Below are positions 34,161-42,882 of a stretch of 43,409 bases of DNA, one piece after another. A program made the position numbers and the translations under genes. Under the pieces are notes generated by a model. That model did no database searches and was not told the DNA's origin. It saw only the letters and a list, made by a program, of their open reading frames with translations. The stretch is taken from the NCBI RefSeq assembly GCF_000520515.1, contig NZ_AZRY01000155.1, positions 1 through 43,409 on the forward strand, in the 5' to 3' direction. Each line of letters opens with the position of its first letter. Position 1 is the stretch's first letter. The stretch is from Arthrobacter sp. H20. Its GTDB lineage: Bacteria; Actinomycetota; Actinomycetes; Actinomycetales; Micrococcaceae.

Positions 34161-34213
34161 TCGAGTCAACAGAAATGACCGGTTTGCCGCCCGGGGTAGG
34201 TTATATCTGTTGA
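34161..34213. repeat. Palindromic dispersed element, copy B
   Basis: Left arm 34161-34185 matches copy A (18716-18740) at 23 of 25 positions. The right end GTTATATCTGTTGA matches GTTATTTCTGTTGA of copy A. The 14 bases between are different in sequence but equal in number. A perfect 8-bp TCAACAGA/TCTGTTGA stem remains. It lies between the rho terminator and prfA, 31 nt before the prfA ATG. Confidence 0.85.
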
Positions 34214-34244
34214 ATGGAATTCGTCCGAAAGAGGTATTTTCCAA

Positions 34245-35321
34245 ATGTTTGAGTCGATCCAGAACCTGCTCGACGAGCACGCCGAGCTGCAGCTACGGCT
34301 CTCGGACCCGGCAGTGCATTCCGACCAGGTCCTGGCCCGCAAGCTCGGCCGCAGGTACGCCGAGCTCAGCGGTATTGTCGATGCGCATACCAAGTGGGAG
34401 GCGCTCAAGGACGACCTTGAGGCAGCGCAGGAAATGGCTGACGACCCCGAATTCGCGGCCGAAGTGCCGGTCCTCGAGGAACAGTTGGCCGCGGCACAGG
34501 AACGTCTGCGCCGTCTCCTGATCCCACGCGACCCCAACGATAGCCGTGACGTCATCATTGAGGTCAAGGGCGGCGAAGGCGGCGACGAGGCAGCATTGTT
34601 CGCCGGCGATCTGCTGCGCATGTACACCCGCTACGCTGAAACCCGCGGCTGGAAGACCGAGATCATCTCCGCCAACGAGTCCGATCTTGGCGGGTACAAG
34701 GATGTCCAGATGGCGATTAAGGGCTCGTCCAACGACCCCGGGGAGGGCGTCTACGCCCGCCTGAAGTTCGAGGGTGGCGTTCACCGCGTGCAGCGTGTTC
34801 CAGTCACCGAATCGCAGGGCAGGATCCACACCTCCGCAGCGGGAGTTCTCATCCTGCCTGAGGTTGACGAGCCGGAGGAAGTGGAGATCAGCCAGAACGA
34901 TCTGAAGATCGACGTCTACCGCTCATCAGGGCCTGGCGGTCAGTCAGTGAACACTACTGACTCGGCCGTGCGGATCACTCACCTCCCGACGGGAATTGTG
35001 GTTGCGATGCAAAACGAGAAGTCCCAGCTGCAGAACCGTGAAGCGGGGATGCGGGTGCTCCGGTCCCGGATTCTGGCACACCAGCAGGAGCAGATTGATG
35101 CAGCGAACTCCGATATCCGGAAGTCGCAGATCCGCACGATGGATCGCTCCGAGCGCATCCGCACCTATAACTACCCTGAGAACCGCATCGCTGATCACCG
35201 AACCGGGTACAAGGCCTACAACCTTGATGCGGTAATGAACGGTGACCTCGAAGCGGTGGTCCAGGCAGGCATCGAAATGGACGAGCAATCCCGGCTTGAC
35301 GCAATTGGCGAGGACGACTGA
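34245..35321 (+). CDS. prfA: Peptide chain release factor 1
   Basis: 358 aa from ATG 34245, with GAGG about 11 nt upstream. The codon-recognition motif is PVT (186-188, in [21 protein letters not shown]), the PxT class of RF1, so it reads UAA and UAG. The peptidyl-hydrolysis motif GGQ is at 231-233 ([18 protein letters not shown]). The C-terminus [19 protein letters not shown] is typical. Cytoplasmic. prmC, which encodes the methyltransferase of this GGQ glutamine, follows 11 nt later, the standard pairing. Confidence 0.97.
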   Translation: MFESIQNLLDEHAELQLRLSDPAVHSDQVLARKLGRRYAELSGIVDAHTKWEALKDDLEAAQEMADDPEFAAEVPVLEEQLAAAQERLRRLLIPRDPNDSRDVIIEVKGGEGGDEAALFAGDLLRMYTRYAETRGWKTEIISANESDLGGYKDVQMAIKGSSNDPGEGVYARLKFEGGVHRVQRVPVTESQGRIHTSAAGVLILPEVDEPEEVEISQNDLKIDVYRSSGPGGQSVNTTDSAVRITHLPTGIVVAMQNEKSQLQNREAGMRVLRSRILAHQQEQIDAANSDIRKSQIRTMDRSERIRTYNYPENRIADHRTGYKAYNLDAVMNGDLEAVVQAGIEMDEQSRLDAIGEDD

Positions 35322-35332
35322 GTTCCCTCTGA

Positions 35333-36229
35333 ATGACTAATGATCAACGACCGTCTGAAGAGTCGCTGGAGAGCGCCCTCGAGCGTGCAGTTGGCATCCT
35401 TGCCGACGCCGGTGTGCCCAGCCCGCGGGTCGACGCCCATTTGCTGGCAGCGCACGTGCTGGGGGAGCCGGTAGGGCGGGTGAAGACGCTGGCGCTGCTC
35501 GGTGCCGGCGCACCAGCAGGCTACTTCGAGCTGGTCGCCGAGCGCGCGCAGCGGGTGCCGCTGCAGCACATCACGGGAACGGCCTATTTCCGTCGGGTGG
35601 AGCTGTCGGTTGGGCCCGGCGCGTTCATCCCGCGCCCTGAAACGGAATCGGTGGCGCAGCTCGCCATCGATCACTCACTGACGCTGACACGGCCCAAAGT
35701 GGTTGACCTCGGCACGGGAAGCGGCGCGATAGCCGCAGCTATCGCCGATGAGGTGCCTGATGCCGACGTCTACGCGGTGGAATACAGCCCGCTGGCTCAT
35801 GCGTGGGCGGAACGTAACCTCTCAGGCCGGGGTGTGAGGTTAATCCTGGGGGACCTGCGGGACGCATTGGATGACGCTGACGGCACGTTCGATGTAGTGG
35901 TCTCCAACCCTCCTTACATTCCGTCGGCAGCTGTGCCCCGAGAACCTGAAGTGGCTGATCATGACCCCCACATTGCGCTTTACGGCGGTGGAAGGGACGG
36001 GCTGGAACTCCCTTTGGCCGCGGCGCAAAGTGCAGCGCGGCTCCTAGTCCCCGGCGGATACTTTGTGATGGAGCATGCTGAAGTGCAGGCCCAGTCGATC
36101 GCCGCGCTCCTGGCCTCCGACCCCCGCTGGTCAACAGTGCAGAGCCATCAGGATCTTACCGGGCGTGACCGCTCAACCTCGGCTGTGCGCAGCCAATACG
36201 CCAACTCAGGCGCACCAGTGAAAGAATAA
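35333..36229 (+). CDS. prmC: Release factor glutamine methyltransferase PrmC
   Basis: 298 aa from ATG 35333. The N-terminal helical domain (residues 1-85) holds SPRVDAHLLAAHVLG and ends in VPLQHITGTAYF. The SAM-binding Gly loop VVDLGTGSGAIAAAIA lies at about 123-138, and the substrate motif NPPY at 192-195. It N5-methylates the glutamine of the GGQ motif in RF1 and RF2. It sits between prfA and tsaC, with gaps of 11 and 4 nt, forming a compact translation operon. Confidence 0.95.
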   Translation: MTNDQRPSEESLESALERAVGILADAGVPSPRVDAHLLAAHVLGEPVGRVKTLALLGAGAPAGYFELVAERAQRVPLQHITGTAYFRRVELSVGPGAFIPRPETESVAQLAIDHSLTLTRPKVVDLGTGSGAIAAAIADEVPDADVYAVEYSPLAHAWAERNLSGRGVRLILGDLRDALDDADGTFDVVVSNPPYIPSAAVPREPEVADHDPHIALYGGGRDGLELPLAAAQSAARLLVPGGYFVMEHAEVQAQSIAALLASDPRWSTVQSHQDLTGRDRSTSAVRSQYANSGAPVKE

Positions 36230-36233
36230 GTCA

Positions 36234-36950
36234 GTGACCACCAGCTATGACTGTTCCGATCCCGCTCAACGCAGCGACGGGTTAGCCCATGCCCAACGAG
36301 CTATCGCAGCCAATCAGTGTGTGGTGCTCCCCACCGACACCGTGTATGGCATCGCCGCTGACGCGTTCTCGCCGCAGGCCGTTGCTACCCTCCTGGCGTC
36401 GAAGGGGCGTGGCCGGAGCATGCCGCCGCCGGTGCTGATTCCCCGGGTTCAGACGATGGATGGACTCGCTGCGGATATTCACCCAGATGCCAGAAAGCTG
36501 GCCGAGGCGTTCTGGCCCGGCGGGCTGACCTTGATATTCCGGGCGCAGCCTTCCCTGACGTGGGACCTTGGTGACACCCTTGGCACGGTGGCGTTGCGTG
36601 TACCCGACGATCGGGTGGCACTGGATCTGCTGGCGTTCACTGGCCCCCTGGCCGTTTCCTCAGCCAACCGCACGGGCGCCCCTGCCTCGACCACTGGGGC
36701 TGAGGCGTTCGATCAGCTAGCCGCAGCGGTTGAGGTATACCTAGAGGGTGGACCGCGCAGTGCCACCGCGTCGACAATCGTCGATGCGACGGGGGAGGAC
36801 CTGGTCCTGGTCCGCACGGGCAGCATCTCTCTTGAGGAACTGCAGGAAGTTGTCCCTGGGCTCAAGGACACCCCTAGCGAGTCGACTGACCTTAACGTCC
36901 CGCACGGCCCTGACGACGCCGGGACGCAGCCTTCTCCAACACCCCGCTGA
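36234..36950 (+). CDS. tsaC: L-threonylcarbamoyladenylate synthase (TsaC/Sua5/YwlC)
   Basis: 238 aa from GTG 36234, 4 nt after prmC. The YrdC fold is clear: VVLPTDTVYGIAADAF (residues 29-44), AFWPGGLTLIF (about 92-102), VALRVPDDRVA, and LAVSSANRTGAPAS near 140. It makes threonylcarbamoyl-AMP from Thr, bicarbonate and ATP for t6A modification of tRNA position 37. The usual KxR motif is present as KGRGR. No C-terminal Sua5 domain is present. The last 59 bp overlap the 3' end of the convergent epimerase gene, an unusually long antisense overlap. Confidence 0.93.
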   Translation: MTTSYDCSDPAQRSDGLAHAQRAIAANQCVVLPTDTVYGIAADAFSPQAVATLLASKGRGRSMPPPVLIPRVQTMDGLAADIHPDARKLAEAFWPGGLTLIFRAQPSLTWDLGDTLGTVALRVPDDRVALDLLAFTGPLAVSSANRTGAPASTTGAEAFDQLAAAVEVYLEGGPRSATASTIVDATGEDLVLVRTGSISLEELQEVVPGLKDTPSESTDLNVPHGPDDAGTQPSPTPR

Positions 36951-37839
36951 CTCGGTGTTCTACGCGTATGCCGTGGGTGTCCGACCAGCCCGTCTCCTGA
37001 GCTTGCCCAAACCACATTAGCTCCACGCGGCGCAGGCTGCCATGGAGTCGTTCTCCGGCAGCCGCCGACACAGCGTAGCCCACGCGGAGCAGCACGCGGC
37101 ACAGCCGCCGGGGTAGCACGATCGGGGTACCGCCGGCAGCTTCCAGGACGGAGCGGACTGTCATTCCCTCGCTCGGCTGCAGAACGACTGCCGGAACCGA
37201 TCCCTCAAAAGTTCCGATCTGGACAACAAAATCCGCCAATGATTCCACCGATGTGACGGGAGTCGCAGCGGTGCCGGGGGCAGCTACCGACGCAAGAGGC
37301 GAACCGGCCAGCTTGGCCAGGGCAGTAGTTGTCGGCCGATCAAGACCCTGAACTGAGGTAGCCCGGAGCACAACTGTGCTGAGACCGGCCACGGCACCCC
37401 GGAGCGTCTGCTCCCCCAGAGCCTTGCTCCGGGAGTAGGGCGAAAACGGCGCGAGTTCGAATGACTCGTCAAGCACATCCCGTTGTCCCTGGACTGCAGC
37501 GCTGCTGAGATGGATCAGGCGATCGACACCCGCCGCAGCGCAGGCCTGCGCCAGTAACGCGGGGAGCAGCGAGTTGGCACCGCGCAGCTGGGGAGTGTCA
37601 CCGCTTCGCGGAGCGGCAAGGCCGGCGGCATTTACCACTACTGTTCCACCAGCTACTGCAGCGGTGAGCTCGGCGAGAGCCGGGTGATCGGCCGCCTCCG
37701 CGATAAGTTCGACTACCGTTGTGGCGTTACTGGTCAGGCGGGGCGCAGAAATTGCTGCGACGTCTAGACCGGCGGCTTCCGCGGCGTGCATCACCGCTGA
37801 ACCGACAAAACCGGTGGCACCAAGGATCAGCCAGGGCAT
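36892..37839 (-). CDS. NAD-dependent epimerase/dehydratase-like SDR protein
   Basis: 315 aa from ATG 37839. An N-terminal nucleotide-binding loop GATGFVGSAV (residues 7-16) and a catalytic YSRSK (YxxxK) preceded by HLSSAAVQG mark an extended SDR. The C-terminal half lacks obvious sugar-nucleotide motifs. It may act on a nucleotide sugar as an epimerase, reductase or dehydratase; the exact reaction is unknown. The start overlaps the preceding GT2 gene by 13 nt on the same strand. Its 3' end overlaps tsaC by 59 bp. It is the last gene of the three-gene minus-strand glycan operon. Confidence 0.8.
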   Translation of the reverse strand: MPWLILGATGFVGSAVMHAAEAAGLDVAAISAPRLTSNATTVVELIAEAADHPALAELTAAVAGGTVVVNAAGLAAPRSGDTPQLRGANSLLPALLAQACAAAGVDRLIHLSSAAVQGQRDVLDESFELAPFSPYSRSKALGEQTLRGAVAGLSTVVLRATSVQGLDRPTTTALAKLAGSPLASVAAPGTAATPVTSVESLADFVVQIGTFEGSVPAVVLQPSEGMTVRSVLEAAGGTPIVLPRRLCRVLLRVGYAVSAAAGERLHGSLRRVELMWFGQAQETGWSDTHGIRVEHRVSGVLEKAASRRRQGRAGR

Positions 37840-38813
37840 CGTGAGCGTCGTCCCTTCTGCTGTTCTATCCGGTCAGGATCCACTGGCGGCATCGGCTGCC
37901 ATCCGGGGTCCGTGAGGATCCCACGCGACTCGCGCCACCCCCGCCACAGGGAAGCCAGTCCGGAAAGCGAATGCTCCACCGCGACAAGTCGCAGCAACTC
38001 CTTGGCAGCGGTGAGCAGCGTGCCCATTCCGAATCCCCAGCGGTTGAACTTGCCATTGGCCCTCAGATAGCGTGCCAGATGGCCCCGGTTCCGCATGCCG
38101 CAATACCGGCCCAGGTCATTGGAATCATTGAGATGCCGGACTCCGAGGTCGATCTGCTTCTGCGGACGAGCCTTCTTCAGTACGTACCCGTTGATGTAGG
38201 CGACGGGCTCAGACTGGGCTATCAGCCAGCCGTAGGTGGTGTCGTCACCGTTGAGGAAGAATCGCGGATCTGGCAGGCCGACGCGGCGCACCACATCGGC
38301 GTGCACCAGCATTCCTTCGAAGCAGCCCACGTTGGTAAGAAACACTTCGCGGTGTCGGAAGACGTTTCCGCGAACCGGAAAATGAACACCAAGGAATGCG
38401 TTGAAGTGGTGTTGCCAGAAAAAGGGCTTGCCAGAGTGGTCGTAGCGGCGACCGTGCAGGCACCGGTAGGTTCCCATCCAGGGCTGGAACGCAGCGATCG
38501 CGCCAGGCAAGGCCTCGACGTCGTCGTCCATCAGCCACAGCCATTCTGCGCCCTCCGCGAGGGCTCGTTCAGCGCCAACAGAGAAGCCGCCGGACCCGCC
38601 AACGTTCTTGTGCAGGCGATGGTGAATCAGCGGAACGGGCAGGTTCGCCGAGGCGATTACCTCGTCCGTGTCGTCGGTGCTCGCGTTGTTGACCACTATG
38701 ACGGCGCTGGGTGCAGGGTCCAGGCGCGCGATTGTCTGCAGCAGGACTCGCAGGTAACCGGCCCGGTTGAAGGTGGTGACCACCACCGTCACGGAGGCGC
38801 CAGCAGCTGACAT
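37827..38813 (-). CDS. Glycosyltransferase family 2
   Basis: 328 aa from ATG 38813, 1 nt after the upstream glycosyltransferase gene. It is GT-A fold: VTVVVTTFNRAGYLRVLLQTI at the N-terminus, VVNNASTDDTDEV for nucleotide binding, and the metal-binding DDD in WLWLMDDDVEALPGA near residue 95. The acceptor-side motif is FFLNGDDTTYGWLI near 190. It resembles actinobacterial galactofuranosyl/rhamnosyl transferases in having a long N-terminal GT-A domain and a basic C-terminal tail. The sugar donor and acceptor cannot be read from the sequence. It is the middle gene of the operon. Confidence 0.88.
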   Translation of the reverse strand: MSAAGASVTVVVTTFNRAGYLRVLLQTIARLDPAPSAVIVVNNASTDDTDEVIASANLPVPLIHHRLHKNVGGSGGFSVGAERALAEGAEWLWLMDDDVEALPGAIAAFQPWMGTYRCLHGRRYDHSGKPFFWQHHFNAFLGVHFPVRGNVFRHREVFLTNVGCFEGMLVHADVVRRVGLPDPRFFLNGDDTTYGWLIAQSEPVAYINGYVLKKARPQKQIDLGVRHLNDSNDLGRYCGMRNRGHLARYLRANGKFNRWGFGMGTLLTAAKELLRLVAVEHSLSGLASLWRGWRESRGILTDPGWQPMPPVDPDRIEQQKGRRSRCPG

Positions 38814-38814
38814 C

Positions 38815-39714
38815 CTAAAAGCCCTGGTCCGACGGCGGTCCGAAGCCTCGCGCGCGGACGCCAGTGAAGTATGCAGAGAACCATTCGGTGAAGCCGCGCA
38901 AATCGCGGTGCTTCAGGAAATACAGCGGGTAGCCCACCCCATCGGCGATCAGCGATCTCACCCGGCCGTAGCGGCGGGTCAGGTATCCGCGGTTGCGGTA
39001 GTAGTAGAAACGTTTGAATGCTGTCTCAGGGACCAGAACATGAAGCCGGTCACCGAGCACCTGCTGCGTCTCGGCCCAGCCCGGCGGATGGCTGAGTGCA
39101 ACAGTGGTCACAGTGCCGAACGGGATTCCAGCCTTGCGCAGGCGCAGCATGAAGTCAGTCTCGTCCCCGCGGATGAACAGTCGCAGGTCAGGAAGCCCCA
39201 CCCGGAAAAACACTTCAGTGCGGATCAGGGCACCGTTGAAGAACTGACCGACATCCCTGATGATCCCCAGCTTCTCGACTTCGGCGCGGTCGTGCACCGA
39301 ACGGCCCGCCATGCGGAAGGGGAAAGATAGTTTTGTCGGTTCACCGGGGGCAACTATCAGCGGGACGACGACGTCGAGCCGCTGGGTTTTTGCCGCCTCC
39401 AGCAGGGTCGCGAGTGCGAGGGGGTCTTCGGGGTGGGCGTCGTCGTCCATAATCCAGACCCACTCGGCGCCGCTCGCCATCGCGGAGAGTATTGCCAGGG
39501 AAAAGCCGCCAGCGCCGCCTAGATTACTCAGAGAACGGATGTAGTTCACTGGTGCATCAGACTCGGCGGCGATGGCCTCGATATTGTGGGTTCCGGAGTC
39601 AACCAGCGCTACCGACGTGAGGTTCACACTCTGCTGGGACAATGCCAGCAGGAGGGTACGGAGGTCGTCGGGGCGGTCAAATGTTACTGCCGCAACGGCC
39701 ACGGTATCCTGCAA
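38815..39714 (-). CDS. Glycosyltransferase family 2, GlfT-like
   Basis: 299 aa from TTG 39714, chosen for AAAGGA 5 nt upstream. The N-terminal strand AVAAVTFDRPDDLRTLLLAL, SLSNLGGAGGFSLAILSAM and the DDD motif in WVWIMDDDAHPEDPLAL (near residue 92) define the GT-A fold. RLFIRGDETDFMLRLR near 190 is the probable catalytic-base region. The RFYYYRNRGYL motif near 245 and the overall layout are similar to GlfT1-type galactofuranosyltransferases, so a role in surface polysaccharide is likely. The exact sugar is uncertain. It is the first gene of the minus-strand glycan operon. Confidence 0.87.
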   Translation of the reverse strand: MQDTVAVAAVTFDRPDDLRTLLLALSQQSVNLTSVALVDSGTHNIEAIAAESDAPVNYIRSLSNLGGAGGFSLAILSAMASGAEWVWIMDDDAHPEDPLALATLLEAAKTQRLDVVVPLIVAPGEPTKLSFPFRMAGRSVHDRAEVEKLGIIRDVGQFFNGALIRTEVFFRVGLPDLRLFIRGDETDFMLRLRKAGIPFGTVTTVALSHPPGWAETQQVLGDRLHVLVPETAFKRFYYYRNRGYLTRRYGRVRSLIADGVGYPLYFLKHRDLRGFTEWFSAYFTGVRARGFGPPSDQGF

Positions 39715-39883
39715 AACAGTCCTTTCCGGTCCACTCGCAACACGCCTCGAAAGCGGTCAGGGCCGGGTAGTGCGGTTAGTATTCTCGGGTAGAGAGAGTC
39801 TATTACACCAGCACGAGCTGAGATTCTGCCGTGAGGACTCGAAGAGCACGTTTGCAATAATCGCCGAGCCGTTGTTAGGAACC
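39715..39883. promoter_or_regulatory. Divergent intergenic region of the glycan island
   Basis: 169 bp between the GT2 gene (minus) and the FlaA1-like gene (plus). AT-rich patches such as TAGTATTCT (around 39777) could hold promoters for both directions, but no confident -35/-10 pair can be assigned. No repeat or RNA gene is seen. Confidence 0.35.
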
Positions 39884-41713
39884 ATGAAACTCGCTGACAG
39901 CGTGGATCCAGCCCGGGACGGGCCCGGGAACCGCAGGACCACCCGGTCGGAGAAGCCAGCCCTCTGGCTCTGGTCGCAGTACATTTTCGATTCAGTCGCC
40001 TGGGTCGTGGCAATTCTGCTGGCGCTGGTCCTCCGGTACGAACTACTCATCAATCAGATCAACGTGCCCGGCGTAGTGGTGTTCTGCGCGGTCGCCCTTG
40101 TCGCGCAGCTGGCGGTCGGCCTGAGCTTTGCCCTCTATCGCGGGCGGTACAGCTTCGGCAGTTTCCACGAAGCGAAACTGCTTGTCATCGTGACGGTCAT
40201 CGTCTCGGTCATCCTGCTACTGGTGAGCATTGCGTTCTTCTCGATCATCGAGATTCCCCGCAGCATCGGCATCATCGCCTTTCCCTTTGCCTGCATGTTC
40301 ATGGCGTCGACCCGCTATCTGAAACGCATGTTCGTGGAGAGCAAGGCGAAACCCGGTGAAGATGCACAGCGCACCCTTATCTATGGCGCGGGCTTCCTGG
40401 GCGGTTCCCTGGTTGGCCGGATGCTCCAGGACCGGGACTCTCCGTACTTCCCCGTGGGCCTGATCGACGACGACCCGGCAAAGAAGCACCTTCGGCTGGC
40501 GACCGTACCGGTGCTGGGCCGGCTCGAGGATCTCCCGGGCATTATTTCGCGTACCCGTGCCTCGATTCTGGTCATAGCCTTTGCCGACGTCGAGGCGGCC
40601 CAGGTGCGCAAGGTGTCCGACCTGGTGGCAGGGATGAATATCAGGGTACTGGTGCTCCCGCCGCTGCGGGACATGCTGGCCACCAGCAGCTCAGGCGCAG
40701 GGTTCTCGGACTTCCGCGAGGTAGCGGTCGAGGACCTGATTGGCCGCCGTCCGGTGGATATCCACGCTGACGAGGTGGCCGGGTATATCACCGGCAAGAA
40801 GATCCTGGTCACGGGTGCCGGCGGTTCCATTGGATCTGAGCTATGCCGCCAACTCGCGCACTTCAGTCCGGCCGAGCTCATCATGTTGGACCGGGACGAA
40901 ACAGGGTTGCAGTCCACCCAGCTGTCCATGACCGGGCGCGGCCTGCTGACCGGCAAGGACACGGTGCTTGCCGACATCCGCGACGCGGACACTCTGCTGG
41001 GAATCTTTGAGTCGCGCAGACCCGAGGTGGTCTTCCATGCAGCGGCCCTCAAACACGTGTCGCTGCTGGAGCAGTACCCGGAAGAGGCCTGGAAGACCAA
41101 TGTGCTCGGCACGCAGAACGTGTTGGACGCCGCCACAGCGGCGGGCGTAAAGCACTTCGTTAACATTTCGACCGATAAGGCAGCGAATCCCACCAGCGTG
41201 CTGGGACACTCCAAGCGGGTCGCCGAGAAGCTCACGGCCTGGCAAGCCATCCAGACGGCCAATAGCTACGTGTCGGTTCGGTTCGGCAACGTGATCGGGA
41301 GCCGGGGGTCGATGTTGCCATTGTTCACCGAGCAAATCCGGGTGGGTGGGCCCATCACGGTGACCGATCCCGAGGTCACCCGATTCTTCATGACCATCCC
41401 GGAGGCCTGCCAGCTGGTTATTCAGGCGGGTGCCATCGGGCGTCCCGGGGAGGTGCTGATCCTTGACATGGGCGAGGCAGTGAAAATTCTCGACGTCGCC
41501 CAGCGGATGATCGCCATGTCCGGGAAAGACATTGAAGTGGTCTTCACCGGGCTTCGGCCCGGGGAGAAGATGCACGAGGATCTGGTGGGATTCGGTGAGG
41601 ACGGAGCCCGGCCGCTGCATCCAAAGATTTCCCACACCTCCGTATCCACCCTTGACCCCCTGCAACTCAATCTGATCGATTGGAAGCGGAAGGGTGGGAT
41701 TCTCAGTGAATGA
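39884..41713 (+). CDS. FlaA1/WbpM/CapD-type nucleoside-diphosphate-sugar dehydratase/epimerase
   Basis: 609 aa from ATG 39884, the first ATG after the divergent promoter region; the frame is open upstream only through antisense of the glycosyltransferase gene. Four transmembrane helices occupy about residues 30-150. A first Rossmann-like domain (LIYGAGFLGGSLVGRML, about 163-180) follows, then the catalytic SDR domain from ILVTGAGGSIGSELC (about 306). STDKAANPTSVLGHSKRVAEK carries the serine and lysine region; Tyr of YxxxK is replaced, as in this family. Such enzymes are membrane-bound UDP-HexNAc 4,6-dehydratases. The next gene, a WbpL-like transferase, overlaps its end. Confidence 0.9.
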   Translation: MKLADSVDPARDGPGNRRTTRSEKPALWLWSQYIFDSVAWVVAILLALVLRYELLINQINVPGVVVFCAVALVAQLAVGLSFALYRGRYSFGSFHEAKLLVIVTVIVSVILLLVSIAFFSIIEIPRSIGIIAFPFACMFMASTRYLKRMFVESKAKPGEDAQRTLIYGAGFLGGSLVGRMLQDRDSPYFPVGLIDDDPAKKHLRLATVPVLGRLEDLPGIISRTRASILVIAFADVEAAQVRKVSDLVAGMNIRVLVLPPLRDMLATSSSGAGFSDFREVAVEDLIGRRPVDIHADEVAGYITGKKILVTGAGGSIGSELCRQLAHFSPAELIMLDRDETGLQSTQLSMTGRGLLTGKDTVLADIRDADTLLGIFESRRPEVVFHAAALKHVSLLEQYPEEAWKTNVLGTQNVLDAATAAGVKHFVNISTDKAANPTSVLGHSKRVAEKLTAWQAIQTANSYVSVRFGNVIGSRGSMLPLFTEQIRVGGPITVTDPEVTRFFMTIPEACQLVIQAGAIGRPGEVLILDMGEAVKILDVAQRMIAMSGKDIEVVFTGLRPGEKMHEDLVGFGEDGARPLHPKISHTSVSTLDPLQLNLIDWKRKGGILSE

Positions 41714-42728
41714 GCTGCAGCTCGCACTGGTGGTCGGCGTGGCTCTGGTCCTGAGCGCATTGCTCCCGTTTGCCCTCAAGCCCTTGCTGGCGAAGCTCGG
41801 TGTGCTGGATATTCCCAACGAACGCTCGTCCCACACAGCGGTAGTCATCCGCGGCGTCGGCATCACTGTTGCAGTGGGTATTGCGGCAGGACTGGCGCTC
41901 TCTCTGGTGACAGGTCTGGTGGCGGTGGATCGCTCCCTGATCCTGATTATCCTGGCCATGCTCTCCGCGGCAGCGCTCCTCGGCTGGATTGAGGACTATC
42001 GTGGGATCTCGATTCAGGTGCGGGTGCTCCTCCAGCTGGCCATCGGGGCCGTAGGCACTGCAGCTTTAGCCTGGACCATTGGCCAGAGCTTCTGGTGGGT
42101 GCCGGTCGGTGCGCTCGCTGTGGCAGCCTACGTTAACGCAGCGAACTTTATGGACGGAATCAACGGAATTTCCGGCATGCATGGTGTGGTGGTCGGTATT
42201 TTCTATGCGGTTGCTGGGATGCTCAGCTCCCAGCTGTGGTTGGTCGTCGCGGGACTGGTCCTCGCCGCTGCCTTCGCTGGCTTCCTGCCCTGGAACCTCG
42301 GCAGGGGAACCGTGTTCCTCGGCGACGTCGGCAGCTACCTGTTGGGCGCATCGGTCGCTGCTATTGCTGTCACCGGCCTCCTCGCGGGGGTATATCTCGA
42401 ATATCTGCTCTCGCCGGTGCTGATCTACCTCGCTGATACGTTCACCACCTTCCTGCGCCGGGTGCGCGCCGGTGACCGCTGGTACGCCCCACACCGGGAA
42501 CATGTCTACCAACGTCTCACCGACGTGGGGCTGACCCATGTGCAGTCGGCACTGGTGGTAACGGTTGCGTCGATGCTGACCGGCGCTGCGGGGTTTGTCG
42601 CCGCGACCGCCCCGCCGCTGGTCGCTGTGGCCTTTTCGCTCCTCGCCGCAGCAGCGGTTGTGCTGTATCTCTACACACCGCGGTTGCTGGCCAAAAAGTC
42701 CACCGGCCGTATCTCGTTGGAGCGATGA
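41706..42728 (+). CDS. Undecaprenyl-phosphate sugar-1-phosphate transferase (GT4, WbpL/WecA-like)
   Basis: 340 aa from GTG 41706, which overlaps the previous stop by 8 nt and has GGTGGG 7 nt upstream; GTG 41694 is the alternative. About ten hydrophobic helices. Motifs: LGVLDIPNERSSHTAVVIRGVG (cytoplasmic loop 1), AANFMDGINGISG (DxxD-like metal/catalytic region), FLGDVGSYLLG, and the HREHVYQRL of the last loop. The NERSSH and NxMDGxxG forms match the WbpL branch, whereas actinobacterial WecA has a different loop. It loads the first sugar phosphate on undecaprenyl phosphate. WbpM-type and WbpL-type genes commonly pair to build FucNAc/QuiNAc-initiated glycans. Confidence 0.9.
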   Translation: MNELQLALVVGVALVLSALLPFALKPLLAKLGVLDIPNERSSHTAVVIRGVGITVAVGIAAGLALSLVTGLVAVDRSLILIILAMLSAAALLGWIEDYRGISIQVRVLLQLAIGAVGTAALAWTIGQSFWWVPVGALAVAAYVNAANFMDGINGISGMHGVVVGIFYAVAGMLSSQLWLVVAGLVLAAAFAGFLPWNLGRGTVFLGDVGSYLLGASVAAIAVTGLLAGVYLEYLLSPVLIYLADTFTTFLRRVRAGDRWYAPHREHVYQRLTDVGLTHVQSALVVTVASMLTGAAGFVAATAPPLVAVAFSLLAAAAVVLYLYTPRLLAKKSTGRISLER

Positions 42729-42810
42729 ATCTACCGACTACCTCAGGAAGATCGCGCTCTGGCCTCATTGCTTCATGCAACGGGTGTTCCTCAGTGATTT
42801 CTATCTACGG

Positions 42811-42816
42811 TAGAAT
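42811..42816 (+). promoter_or_regulatory. Possible -10 box of the atp operon
   Basis: TAGAAT in the 154-bp gap between the GT4 gene and atpI. The -35 region is not well conserved. It would start a transcript with a leader of about 60 nt. Confidence 0.4.
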
Positions 42817-42882
42817 TTGTAGCGTTCTCGCCGCGGCAAGCTTCAGCTGTGCCCTGCGCCCAAATCTATGGATGGATCACCC

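Noticed and set aside
37971-38810. A 279-codon open frame antisense to the GT2 gene
   Set aside because: The minus-strand glycosyltransferase has clear family motifs; the plus-strand frame has none.
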